Of a stretch of DNA of 64,000 nucleotides, positions 1 through 11,247 are shown piece after piece (the first letter of the stretch is position 1; each line of letters opens with the position of its first letter). This DNA is from Pohlia nutans. Its lineage: Eukaryota > Streptophyta > Bryopsida > Bryales > Mniaceae. Under the pieces are notes generated by a model. It was not told the origin of the DNA and ran no database searches. It saw only the letters and a list, made by a program, of their open reading frames with translations. The stretch is taken from the NCBI GenBank assembly GCA_022496805.1, contig CM040101.1:1428501-1492500 (forward strand), read 5' to 3'. The position numbers and the translations under genes are program-made.

Positions 1-315
1 ATAATGACTAATGACAGTCATTACAAACTAGTTTTTGCACTATTTGAGTCGTATACTTGTAATCGTAGAATCTCATATTTCTTCTAGTGTCTTGTGCTAG
101 GGTTTCATGCCAGTTTCTTCATGGAGTTGCGGATGTGGTAGTGGCGCTTGTCAAAATGCGTTCAATTTCACAACATGTATACCATAATTATCTTGTTTGC
201 AAATTTTCGCCTCTGATTTTTTTATTTTTTTTGCTTGTTTCCATTTTGCAACGGTATTCATGAGTTTAGAGGCATTTGGTAGAATGAGACTTGGACAGAA
301 AAAAAGATCTTTGTT

Positions 316-504
316 ATGGCGACCAAGAACAAGGTGTTTTTCTTGGAATTTGAAGGAGACGAGCCCGAGTTCATTGGACTAATAGACGTTGAGGAGGGAC
401 AGTCTTTTGCGCAACTCCGAGTAAAATTAGAAGATGTGGATGGTATTGGTGGCCATTTCAATTCTATAATGCAAACGAGTCTTGCAAAATTCTACCTACA
501 TTAG
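316..504 (+). CDS. Short ORF repeated in all three copies, function unknown
   Basis: A 62-codon ATG ORF for an acidic peptide (starts MATKNKVFFLEFEGDEPEF). The reading frame survives in the diverged copy at 51,532-51,720. The differences I could find there all change an amino acid: Gly to Arg, Asp to Asn, Gln to Glu, Asp to Gly, Ile to Glu and Lys to Glu. That pattern does not suggest purifying selection on a small protein. It could be a stranded exon of a larger gene. I do not recognise a family, and no matching downstream exon is apparent. Confidence 0.3.
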   Translation: MATKNKVFFLEFEGDEPEFIGLIDVEEGQSFAQLRVKLEDVDGIGGHFNSIMQTSLAKFYLH

Positions 505-1260
505 GGAGGTTGTGGCATCTCATGTGATGACTGTCACTCAATTTTGACATAAGACTCATCAGTAGGCATTTAGATTGTCTTCATTATTTGAGTGAGAACA
601 TGTGCAACTATGTTAGTAAACACATTATGTATGCTTTAGTAATGCTGAAGTGGTTTGTTTTAGGGTTTGTGAACTTTTTTCAATGTTACCGTGAAACCCT
701 AGGGGTTTTACTGAGTGGGAGAGCTATAAATATAGATGAGATAAAATATGGGCCTAAATTTAAAAATGGGGCTAAAATTTATAAGTTTTTTTTGTTCTAG
801 TATAGGACTCATGAAAATCACTGAAGCTGGTTATAAGTTACATAGAATGCTTTAAAAGATGGCGTATTACATGATATTTTAAAATAAATATACACTCACC
901 TAAAATCTCAAAGTAGGTGTGACAGATCATGGTGAGATAATATTATTTTGCAAAGTGCACTAAAACTGTTCGATTGACGGATCAACGATGGAGTCTTTAG
1001 GGTTTTGTGAAAGGTTTTCTTGTTGATTCCACGCTCGATTTTGGTTCATTTTGCTTTCATAACTTCCGTTGTTGCTATTGACCTCGCACCCATGCCCATG
1101 ACAATAAGGGCATTGTTGAGAATGACAACGTCAATGAGGTTGCATGATTAGCTTCATTCACAAGTGTCATTGTTGCAGAATCTAAATTCTTGTATGAACC
1201 ACTCACTGCACAATTAGTAGCGAACAATCGCATATCTTTGAGTTGGTGCAAACAACCCCT

Positions 1261-3863
1261 TCTCGGGGGGTGCACTGTACTGAACACTTACGAGTATACG
1301 TGAGTGCACAGGAGGGGTATTAATTTGAACATTGCCGTATGACGTATACATATAGTATACATATTATAGTTTGTGATTACGTACATATATGGAGGGCACT
1401 ACAAGGATATATAACATTTGTATTTGTATGGTAGTGGTACTAGACTTTATAGTATATGTTTATTGACATTAGATGAAACTAGGTGGATGTACAGTTTCCT
1501 CATTACCTTATTGTGTAGGTGGGATACTATGTACACTTACGAGGGTATCAAAGACGTAGGTAACAAGCACCGGGTATCATACCCAGGGATTGAAGGGGTA
1601 GTAGTATTAGGGTTTCGAACGGCTCAATAGGTTAGTATTGTCCTCGTTCATCTTCCTCTTCTTCTCTTTGCCGGCGGTTGCTGTGTCGCTTAAGCGCCTG
1701 TGAGCGGCCTCGTGAACTGTGAGCGGCAAGAGAGTTTGGGTGGTTTAGGGTTGGCGACACAAGCTTTTACTACAAGCGGTTCATCACCTCGAGAACTACG
1801 CTGCTGTTGCTGCTGCATAGCTCTTCTTCGCAATCGATTCCAACCTGATCGGAACAATATTGGTTTTCTCCGGTATTGCCTAGGGGGCTTTCGTCACTCT
1901 ATTCTTTGCTGTGGAAGTGTTGGGTTTTCAATGGAAGTTAATGGTTGCAAGCTCTGACATTGTGTTTTTTAAGATCTTGCTGAACACTGTAATGTGGTCA
2001 AGTTTGCGACAACAATGGCGAAATCTGCTTTTGGTCTGTTGCTGGTCAATTGCTGCAACTTTCAGTGCAATCATGGAGTCAGTTTTGTGAGTTACGTTGG
2101 GGCGCTGCAATTGCGACCAACTTGTTGCATTTTGCTCATTCCAGTGTGCATTGAAGCAGTTGTGAGATTGAAGCTCAATTCTCAAACTTCACTTGCTCTC
2201 CAAATTGTGAGAACGATCGATCGAGATGGTCTCTCATTGCAGATATAGTGATTGGAACATGCAGAACTCGATCAGTAGGAGCTAGTGGCATTCAATCTCC
2301 AGTTTTGAGATTAATGTCCATTTGTATTCTTCAGGGACTTGGGAATGGATCACTGAAACCAACACCAACAAGATCAAAGTATTTCGTGTGCTATTTGTTT
2401 ATTGTTGATTCCCACTGGATTGACATTCGACCGATCTCATCTTGTAACCTGTGTCTGGTTGTGCATTTATAATTAATTCTCGGCTTGTGTTTGGTTAAAG
2501 AGACTGAATGTGTTTGTTTGTTCATATCTAATCTGTGAATGTAGCGAGTGCATTTATATTTGTACCGATGGCTGACAATGTGCAGAAGCATCTGTTTTAG
2601 GGTTTGCAGGAGCTGGATTCTGAAGTGATCTGACTTCAACTTCGAGCTGCATCAAGATTTGGAGACCAAACCTGCTTCTGCACAATCAAAGCTCTATCTT
2701 GCATAAGCGGTCAACTCTACATGAAGTTGAAGCGAACACTGTCAGAGCCCTATCTTGCATAGAACTTACAGTTGGGGTCTTGAAGTATTCGCTTGAGGTA
2801 AGAATGTGCACTAAATCTTTCTATCCTTGCTTTATTTTGTAAACTCAAGTCTGCATTCTTTCATCCTCAAGTATATACTAGTATGCATATTTCAAGTAAG
2901 TCCCTCTTTTCAGTGTTTGTTTCTGTGGGACTATCAAAAGTGCAGGGCTTTGGTGACCAAAATTTGGAATGAATGCAAACTGATTTGCAAGTGCAACTAA
3001 GCTGATGTTAACTAATATCCTGCTGCATTCTGATGGTGAACGATTCAAGAGAGATTGAATGGAACATCAGCACCAACATAAGCTTCGACTAGAAGCTGCT
3101 TATTGCTAAGAAGCGGCTTGTCGCCAAGGTAAGGTCATTTGGACCCTTCAGCGTCCACTGCTTATTTTCTGTTGTATAGGAAAATTGGACCTCCTGCTGA
3201 AAATCATTTGTTTGTGTGAAAATGGCTCCGTTTTGACAAAATCGACACTATTGATCTTGTAGTATAGAACAAGAGCTTTAAAATGATGTATTGCAATCAA
3301 AAAACCGAGGCTAAATGAGAAAATGCCACAATTGCAAAGTTCAGTGATGGAAATGGCCATATTGGGTGTTTTATACGCTTAGGGGTTAAGTTGGTGTACA
3401 TTCTCAAAATGAGATCAATGTATACTGGAATTTTGGAGCATGTTTGCAGTGGTGGCAATGTGCAAGTTGGTTACCGATTTGGAAGTCGTGATTGGGAATG
3501 GAATTTGTGTTTATTTTTTTCTTTTCTTTTCTTGAGTGTTTTGTACGGTGCAACATATGAGGTTTTGGTTACATCTAGGGGATGAAAAAAATTTCAACGA
3601 CTTTGTTGATGAAAGCTAGGATATTGCATTATACATATTTTAGAGGTTGATTATTGTTCAAAAGTATATTTGTATACTTATGTTAATGACTATATATGAA
3701 TGGATTTTTTTTGGTGTATACATATTGTCTCTTGTATTTTAATTATTAAAATTGTATGTGTATTACCTAATTTCACAGAAAAAAACTTGTATATAGGGGG
3801 TTTTTAGAGTATGTTGCGAACGCACGTGATTCTAGGTTTTAATACAAGGTGCACCCCCCGAGA
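1261..3863. mobile_element. 2.6-kb non-autonomous DNA transposon with 15-bp TIRs
   Basis: The ends are perfect inverted repeats, TCTCGGGGGGTGCAC at 1,261-1,275 and its complement at 3,849-3,863. Flanks read ACCCCT on the left (1,255-1,260) and TCCCCT on the right (3,864-3,869). The diverged copy has the uninterrupted empty site CATCCCCTTACAC at 52,465-52,477, so a 5-6-bp duplication flanks a real insertion. No transposase is seen. The interior is not simple repeat: part of it (about 1,650-3,150) reads like a transcribed host fragment. The superfamily is not assigned. Confidence 0.88.
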
Positions 3864-5020
3864 TCCCCTTACACAAGCTTCTATCACTATTCGAGGAGTG
3901 CTTCACTACTTCAACTCAATTGCTTTGTCGCTCACTCTATGGAACAAAGACAAGGTGATAGGACATTAAAGGAGGGAATTTCTCCCCGAAAATATGAGGA
4001 ATAGAGAACACAAAGCCCAAACTAGCGAAGAAAGTAAACCCGCATGAGCAATCCAAGACAACTACTACTCGATCATGAACTACCTACAACCTACCAAAGT
4101 GTACAAAATGCTCAACATTCAACGACGGCTCCAAAGAAGAACAATATGCTTGACGTTCAAGAGGATCGCAACAACATGATGGAGAGCTTATCTGTAAGGA
4201 ATCCGCCAAGTGATTGATGTCATGAGCAGCTTAGTGTGCAACTTTGATCAGTCGTGCAACTTGCAGCGTTGATCTATCATTTGATTGAGCACTATTGATT
4301 TCTAGCTTTCTCTAGTTTGATACTCTCTGAGCCCGGAGGACGTGGATTTTTGATATTATGGTGAGGGTTTCAGTATCATGGCCACTGTGTATGACGCGTA
4401 CAACAAGAAGTCCGATGTTGGTGGGCGGACGAGTGGGACTACAAGTATAAGAGCATCTCCATTACCAACTCTTAATTCCACTATGAAGGTCATCTAAAAA
4501 TGGAGACCTCATCATGTAATTCTCCACCAACATCACTCAATTAGACTTTGAAAATAGTAAATGAGCCACTAAGAACTCACCACGTATGGATTGTGCATGA
4601 TGTGCAATTAAGAAGAGAAGATACACTAGCTTGAGTGATTTTGAGGGCCCTGAACTCTGTTACATTTAATAAATCAGTTCCTTGAATTTAGAGACAATCA
4701 AGCTCTTCCAAACTAAATAAATATTCTAATTGAGAGACCACCAAGCTCCATACCTTATAACTATTTGGAGTGCATAAATAGTAGTTAAGTTTCCTACACC
4801 AAATCAAGATGTGTAGCCTCTTTATACTTAAGTAGCACCTAGGTAGCACATGTGTATTACTGTGATATTACCTACATAAAAACATGAAAAGAGCATCCAA
4901 GAGCATCCAAGGAGCTTGGATTTCTCTTCAAGCCACATAACATACAGTAGCATGCACTGTCCCTGCCTTGGCTCTACAGTTGATGTTGTTGAATATTCCG
5001 CACCCAACAATACTTCATCA

Positions 5021-5195
5021 CACAGGGAGATAAACACAAGATTCTCATACGGGAAACGCGGACAAATTTCCCACAATTGTAACTTTCCGAGATCAAAAAT
5101 ACACTACAATCATCCCAAGAAAGTTACAATTGTGAGAATTTTGTCCCACTTCCCATACGAAATCCCATGTGAGAATGTCATTATCTCTCCCTGTG
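5021..5195. repeat. Foldback MITE / long hairpin
   Basis: The two halves are imperfect inverted repeats. Outer arms run from CACAGGGAGATAA (5,021) to TTATCTCTCCCTGTG (ends 5,195). A nearly perfect inner stem pairs CACAATTGTAACTTTC with GAAAGTTACAATTGTG. It is present in all three copies (23,041-23,215 and about 53,688-53,861), so it predates the older duplication. If transcribed it would fold into a precursor-like hairpin. Confidence 0.7.
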
Positions 5196-5577
5196 TCAGT
5201 GGCTAAGTGGACAGGTGGAGGCTCAAGGTGATGAGCCCAGTGCATGAAGGAAAGGCAGTGGGCATGAAGACTACTGAATGTTATGCATGGAAAAGTAGCA
5301 AAAATGCTAAATCGTCTCCTGAAAAAATAAAAAGCACTGCTTCATAGACCTGATTTTGACTTTGTCCAAGCTAGTGATGGGAAGTGATTGGAAGTGGCCA
5401 TGTTCTGCTACCATCGAAATAAAACAAAATTGGCTTGCTTGCACAAGAAGCGAAATCCTAAGCAGAACGGTTGTGGCTGGCTTGAATATCATTTGGTTAT
5501 TGACCAAGTCTCTTCTAAATAGAATGTCGCAAAACTCTGGAGTTTTCATGGAAAAGAATTGTGGGTAAGGTATCTGA

Positions 5578-5875
5578 TGGCCCATTCACATATAGCAGAG
5601 CTTCAGCATCGATGCGTGCGTCAGGTAACTTTGAGGGAATCTGTTGGGAAACAAGAAATATAAAATTTGAAATGAGAAATTACTCGAACGCATGACAAGA
5701 AGGAACGCAACACAAAAAAGGAGCATGCCCCAACTTGCGGTAGTGAATTGTAGTTGCACAATAAATGCAGCAAGAAAAGACTAGGCTTTCAATATTTTTT
5801 TGTTTTTGTGTTTTACCTTCCTCTATTTCGGGAACGCGAATGCAAGTGCGGCAGAGGCTTGGTGTGAATGGGCCA
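5578..5875. mobile_element. 298-bp MITE with 13-bp TIRs and TGA target duplication
   Basis: The termini are perfect inverted repeats, TGGCCCATTCACA at 5,578 and its complement ending at 5,875. They are flanked by TGA at 5,575-5,577 and 5,876-5,878. The diverged third copy has a single TGA and no insert at 54,241-54,243. A 3-bp duplication and GGCCC-type ends fit PIF/Harbinger-like MITEs, but that assignment is inference. Confidence 0.88.
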
Positions 5876-6466
5876 TGAAGGCCGGCCGGGCCACACAGGG
5901 CGATTGGCGGAAAGGCCGTTCAGCAACAAAGGATTGAAAAGAACATGTGGTTAACGGCTTTTACATGATTTTCTGAAGAATACCATGGGTGGAGGGCAAG
6001 GTCAGCACATCCATGTTATATATATATACAAATACCTCTACAAATTTCCTTCAAAATTCTCTTTTTCATCATACAATATATTTTTTAAAAGTAAATATAA
6101 AAAAAATCCTAAATTTCATAACATTCAATATCATTTAGCATTCAATATCATAACATTCTTTAGGATCCCCACTGTTCATCCTTGGGAATCAGCATCATAG
6201 GCCATAATCATTGTAGGAATCGTATTCTTCTGGGGAATCAAAGCCATATGTAGTTAAAGATGACTTGGTAGCTCAACAGACTTCTGTGTTTTTGAATAGT
6301 TTCTACATGTTCTACATCATCAATTGGCTCTGTTGATTCTCTACACAAGCATAAGGGTGTCGGCTGTAGTACTAGCTAAAGAATGATATGATATAATTCA
6401 AACCTAATTTTTAAGTTCTAAATAAAATTTAAAAGTATAAATCATTGACCCCAAGCCCCTGCCACT

Positions 6467-6495
6467 ACCCCAGAACCCCAGAATCCCAGAACCCG
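6467..6495. repeat. CCCCAGAAC microrepeat at a homology breakpoint
   Basis: Three to four imperfect CCCCAGAAC/T units. Homology with the third copy (its version at 54,840-54,866) ends here. A further version occurs at 14,548-14,576. The repeat may have seeded the rearrangement that truncated the third copy. Confidence 0.7.
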
Positions 6496-6652
6496 GGTGA
6501 AAATCAGCGTTTGACTGAAAATCGATCAAGCCTGGCCCCACGGGGCTCCTTGCGTGCTTAAGGGTTAAGTAAAAAATAGTACAAGTAATGTAAAATTAAA
6601 CATGATCTGTGAAAACAATGGAGCAATCATAAATGCAGCTACAAATGCTTGC

Positions 6653-6910
6653 TCAAGAAATGAAGTCCCCCATTTGCACTGAGTTTGCAAAGTTGAGCAA
6701 CGCCTTGTTGGCTTGTTCAGGAACCTCATCGTGGGGGCAGTGTCCAGCTTGAAGGCGCCCCATAGTGGCTTTCGGGTACAGTTGTTTGAATTGATCACAC
6801 TTGGAAGGCCCCATCCAAGGGTCCAGATCACCCCACAGCAAAAGCATTGGGCACGAAAGGCGGCTCACCAGCTTGTTGATTGTCATGTTGGAGGGAGCGG
6901 GTTCGTTTCT
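6653..6910 (-). pseudogene. 3' fragment of a pheophytinase-like alpha/beta hydrolase
   Basis: The minus-strand frame encodes a classic hydrolase C-terminus. LSCPMLLLWGDLDPWMGP contains the acid-residue loop, and LQAGHCPHDEVPE carries the catalytic histidine; the protein ends about 30 residues later at a TGA. The wording of both motifs is close to plant pheophytinase and related chloroplast alpha/beta hydrolases, which act in chlorophyll breakdown. The open frame begins after an in-frame TGA at about 6,911, near a possible splice acceptor. I could not find the exons for the nucleophile serine or the N-terminus upstream. It is therefore a lone last exon or a relic. The third copy ends before it, so only copies A and B carry it. 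Confidence 0.7.
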
Positions 6911-7201
6911 TCACTCCTAAAGATTCGACTGGCGTCGAACGTTTGAGCATTTTAGTGTCAGGCATGTCACAAGCGAAGATTAGAACGTCTTCAAATACGC
7001 GTCATCAAGGCTGAAACCAGTTTGCAATTTGAATATTGAGGCTGGAGGCGGCAAGGGCGAACATCCAAACCTGAGTGTATGAATCTGCTGTAATGAATGA
7101 AAAACAAAAACACATTCAGTAACACAGGGCTGAGAAAATAAATTACAACAAATTGGGCTATTCCCAAAGCAATCTATCAAAAGTGTTCACGAAATCTACT
7201 A

Positions 7202-7304
7202 CTCCCTCTGTTCCGAATTACAGAGCACCTCCTAGAATTCAGCAGTGTTGGGAACACTGTGCTGAAGTTTAGGAGGTTCTCTGTAATTCGGAACAGAGGG
7301 AACA
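7202..7304. mobile_element. Stowaway-like MITE, 103 bp
   Basis: Starts CTCCCTCTGTTCCGAATT and ends with its near-complement, flanked by TA at 7,200-7,201 and 7,305-7,306. Almost the whole element is palindromic. CTCCCTC-type ends with TA target duplication are the hallmark of plant Stowaway (Tc1/mariner-type) MITEs. The repeat at 25,222-25,324 is the copy B version. Confidence 0.85.
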
Positions 7305-8030
7305 TACAATACAGAGTGCGCGCACGCAAGCATAGTTCCGCTACTGGAACTGTCGTTCGACACGGGGCAACCTAGTCATAGATAAGGACAGCCTCAATAA
7401 TAAGATCATCAGGAACTTCAAGGCATGTGAACATGGTGCCATGATAGTGCATTGAAATGCAATTAAGAGAATTTGTTGCCAACCTCCACACCAACCTAGT
7501 ATGGATAAAATGATACCAAAATGACCTGTATGCAGCCTTTGATGTCAAAATGGCACCAAAATAGTCTGGTGCAACTTTTTTATGATACTCATATTCATTC
7601 ATAGCTTAACCAAAATCAGTACCATAACGAAAAACTACATTGACAGCTGCCAAAACACATTCTAAACACTGCACGGAACAACATTCACAAAGCAGTTACT
7701 ATTGAAGGTACCTGTAAGTCTTGCGCTGAAGCTCGTCTTGGAAACAGAATTTGAGTGTGATACTGCGAGCATGTGTCGTATAGCCTCAAAGAAAGGAAAT
7801 CACAAGACTTCCATTGTAAAGAAAATACACTGGAAGTTATAGAAAACGATTTCCTAAATATTGTACAAGAAAAAGTAGAAGAAAATCAACTATAACTCGC
7901 GTCAACACGGTGGTCGGAGGAAGAGAAGTCGGTGTAAGTACACGTTAAGGTATTGAACGAGAAAGTTTTCATGTACGATTCTACTGGTAATCGATTTCGC
8001 TAAAAAAATTGTGAGAGATACTGAATGCGA

Positions 8031-8504
8031 TCAAATGCTCCATGCAAATTCTATCTGCCATTTGAGTATGTCCCTAGGGTTTCCTAACCACCTCCAGAGT
8101 AGACAGAAACGCACAGAAAAGAGTGTCTTCAATCCAATAAGGGCGAGAAGAACAACAATCGCTCTCGAAGCAACAGTTGCAATCGGCAACTCACTAAAGT
8201 TCCGAGTGCCGCGAAAAACCAGAGAATCAAGAAACCAAATCCTCAACTCAGAGTCTACGAATTTCGGCGTTGCATTGCTCGATCGGGCAATGAAGCATTC
8301 AGGACCAGGAGATGAATAACGACGGAGACACAGATGATTTGCAAGTGTGTTACCGACAATCTCGAAGCAACATTCCTCGCCACTTTCAGAATCGGAACTT
8401 CTTGAAGCTTCTAAGACGGGCCGGAATATATAGCACCGGCACCGCTGTGGCACAGATTTGATATTCTGGATGAAAACATCGGATGTTAATTGATGTCGGA
8501 ACAA
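8031..8504 (-). CDS. Minus-strand hypothetical ORF, possible first exon
   Basis: A 157-codon frame without a recognisable domain. It begins downstream of no good ATG context and contains one hydrophobic stretch (about residues 108-135, ATVASRAIVVLLALIGLKTLF). A TATATA motif lies inside the frame at about 8,428, so a shorter product starting later is possible. It could be the first exon of the hydrolase gene whose last exon lies at 6,653-6,910 on the same strand, but nothing in the sequence proves the link. Confidence 0.2.
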   Translation of the reverse strand: MFRHQLTSDVFIQNIKSVPQRCRCYIFRPVLEASRSSDSESGEECCFEIVGNTLANHLCLRRYSSPGPECFIARSSNATPKFVDSELRIWFLDSLVFRGTRNFSELPIATVASRAIVVLLALIGLKTLFSVRFCLLWRWLGNPRDILKWQIEFAWSI

Positions 8505-8690
8505 AGTTAGTTGAAGTCGGACAAAGACTATGGAAACGCATCATTTTCAAGGAGTGACATGGCTGAACAGTATAAACAAGCCATAAAAGTCCCACAAATT
8601 TTTCATCCCCTAGTTTTCATCCAGAGAATCTACCGTTTTCGCGGTGCGGGTGCTATATATTCCTAGAAGCTTCAATGACTCTGCTGGTGA
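8395..8690. promoter_or_regulatory. Inverted pair of TATA-containing promoter-like segments
   Basis: The plus strand at 8,648-8,690 reads GGTGCTATATATTCC followed by TAGAAGCTTCAA. The minus strand over about 8,395-8,455 reads GGTGCTATATATTCC followed by TTAGAAGCTTCAA. The two TATA boxes point away from each other across about 190 bp. This is either an inverted duplication of a core promoter or the arms of a decayed inverted-repeat element. Confidence 0.45.
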
Positions 8691-9775
8691 CTCAGAACAA
8701 AGCAGTAACTATTAAAGGTAAAAGTAGAACTCGGATACCGACACATACCGACTTTGTGCAATTCAGGCTGCTGGTTTTCAGAACAAGTCTTGCGCTGAAG
8801 CTTGTCGACCACGTTGAGTGTGAAACTGACAGCATGTGTCGCGTGATTGAGCGGAAGTCGGTGTCTGGTTAGACTCGATTCATGCACGAGCAGCACACGA
8901 TTCATCCATGAAGGCAGCACGGCAGTTACGGGGTTTTTCATCTGCAGACAGGGCTGGTCACGAACTGGGTAACCCTCTCGCCGCCTCACGGCGACCTAGT
9001 TCATATGACTCTCATTTCAAGAATCTCGCACTGACTTGGACGGAGGAAAGAAAAGCCGGTGTAAATACACGTTGAAGGTACTGAACGAGACAATGATTGT
9101 GAACGATTCCATTGTACGTAAATCGACCTGCTTGTACGCTTAGTCCACATTGACCTTTGGATCATGTTCAATTGTACACTTGAGGTCTGACACCCAACAT
9201 GCTAAGTTACCCTAATCACTAGGTCACTGTTCATAAGTTAGAGCTTCAGTGGCCAGCCCAGCCCGCTCCTGCTGGCCAGCCCCTATGGAATACCATATAT
9301 ATGTGCCCAGGGAGAAGAAGGTTGCTCCCCCAGCCTTGACGTCAGCTCCTCCGGCCTTGAGGGCAGCTCCGCTGACGTCCAGGTTGGCTATTTCTTTTGC
9401 GGTTTTTCAGCCTTCTTTCGCAGTTTTCACGTATCTTTACAGTTTCCGTTTTCTTTCTCCGGATTCTAGAAAACTCTTCTTTACGGATCCCTTGCTGTCG
9501 AGCGCTAGATCCCTTCCTGTCCTTGCGACACCGTGAGACATGCTCCGAAAATGTGTTGCACTTCTTCGCTTGCAATCCCTCAGCGCATTGCTTGCAAACA
9601 ACAAAACACTTCTGGACTTTTGGATTTTACTTTGCAGGGTGTCGAAAGCAAGCAGACGGGTTGAAGAGGATTTGATAGAGAATTGGATGATGATGATACG
9701 TTTAGGTGAGCACATACTCCAATTTCGGAAGTTAAATACGCATACACGTATTCGGAAATCCATACACATATTCGG

Positions 9776-10860
9776 AATTCCATACACATATGGTATATAT
9801 TCCATACGGAAGGGTGCTGCATGGAGGCCTTCTCTCTCTACCACTCCCTGCCCCTCATAATCCAGATCCGTTAGCATACCGTATATCACAAGTTGTGACG
9901 AGAATCTTGTAACGTAGGGACCTTAGCATCCAGATTGGCATAGACAATCAATTTTTCATTAAAGAACTGTCAGTCTCAATTTTTATAAAAGATAGAAAGA
10001 TTCTTCTCTCAAAGTCTTCAGCTATTCGGTTTACCCGGGTTGAAAGGTGTCTGCATGAATGAAGAGGGCATCTTCATGCTCGCGAGGTGTAACCCGGGCA
10101 CGGTTCACAAGTTCGTCGTTTGTAGTAGTTCTGAATAATTCCATACACATATGGTATATATTCCATAGGGAAGGGTGCTGTATGGAGGCCTTTTCTCTCT
10201 ACCACTCCCTGCCCCTCATAATCCAGATCCGTTAGCATACCGTATATCACAAGTTGTGACGAGAATCTTGTAACGTAGGGACCTTAGCATCCAGATTAGC
10301 ATAGACAATCAATTTTTCATTAAAGAACTGTCAGTCTCAATTTTTATAAAAGATAGAAAGATTCTTCTCTTAAAGTCTTCAGCTATTCGGTTTACCCGGG
10401 TTGAAAGGTGTCTGCATGAATGAAGAGGGCATCTTCATGCTCGCGAGGTGTAACCTGGGCACGGTTCACAAGTTCGTCGTTTGTAGTAGTTCTGAATAAT
10501 TCCATACACATATGGTATATATTCCATAGGGAAGGGTGCTGCATGGAGGACTTCTCTCTCTACGACTCCCTGCCCCTCATAATCCAGATCCGTTAGCATA
10601 CCGTATATCACAAGTTGTGACGAGAATCTTGTAACGTAGGGACCTTAGCATCCAGATTGGCATAGACAATCAAATTTTCATTAAAGAACTGTCAGTCTCA
10701 ATTTTTATAAAAGATAGAAAGATTCTTCTCTCAAAGTCTTCAGCTATTAATTCGGTTTACCCGGGTTGAAAGGTGTCCGCATGAATGAAGAGGGCATCTT
10801 CATGCTCGCGAGGTGTAACCTGGGCACGGTTCACAAGTTCGTCGTTTGTAGTAGTTCTGA
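9776..10860. repeat. Three tandem 361-bp repeats upstream of the PGG gene
   Basis: Units begin with AATTCCATACACATATGG at 9,776, 10,137 and 10,498, giving a period of 361 bp and only a few substitutions. The third unit has a 4-bp insertion near 10,748. The array ends about 390 bp upstream of the first coding exon of the PGG-domain gene, so it sits where a promoter or 5' leader would be. No convincing protein is encoded. The same array is at 27,796-28,880 in copy B. Confidence 0.92.
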
Positions 10861-11247
10861 AATACAGCTTTCGGAAAGTCATGTGCTGTCTTCCTCATCT
10901 CGAAGTTCGCTTAAGTTGTCGAATAAGAGCCCGACGATTTGTCCATGTCTGAGTAGAGAGTGTCGACTTCAGATTGTTGTTTTTGTCGAGCTCCCAGGTG
11001 GATTGTGCCTCGGTCTTCCTTACTATTGCACAGACGCACTCTCTGCAGAGTTTAACACTTCATTTGTCATCTATCCATATAGCTAGGGAGAGTGAATTTT
11101 GAATGCGCTGATCATAATTAGCTCTGTGCAAGAACTTCATCAGAGCATGGCGTGGAGTATTATTTCCTCGCGCTAGAAATAAGACCACCGTATACACCTT
11201 TGACGGGTTTTAATCCGATTCTTTCCCGTCTTAGTTTCTTAGAAATT

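Larger units (their letters stand above)
7693..9130. repeat. Decayed direct duplication flanking a divergent promoter-like region
   Basis: Bases 7,693-7,790 resemble 8,702-8,850; both contain AAGTCTTGCGCTGAAGC and AGCATGTGTCG. Bases 7,907-8,000 resemble 9,045-9,130; both contain CGGTGTAA.TACACGTT and TGAACGAGA. Order and strand are preserved with about 1 kb spacing, so this is an old tandem duplication. Between the halves lie the inverted promoter-like pair and a minus-strand ORF. Confidence 0.65.

Noticed and set aside
9249..9889. Overlapping frames up to 150 codons on both strands upstream of the PGG gene
   Set aside because: They run into the 361-bp tandem repeats and are not preserved as one frame between units; more likely leader or promoter DNA.
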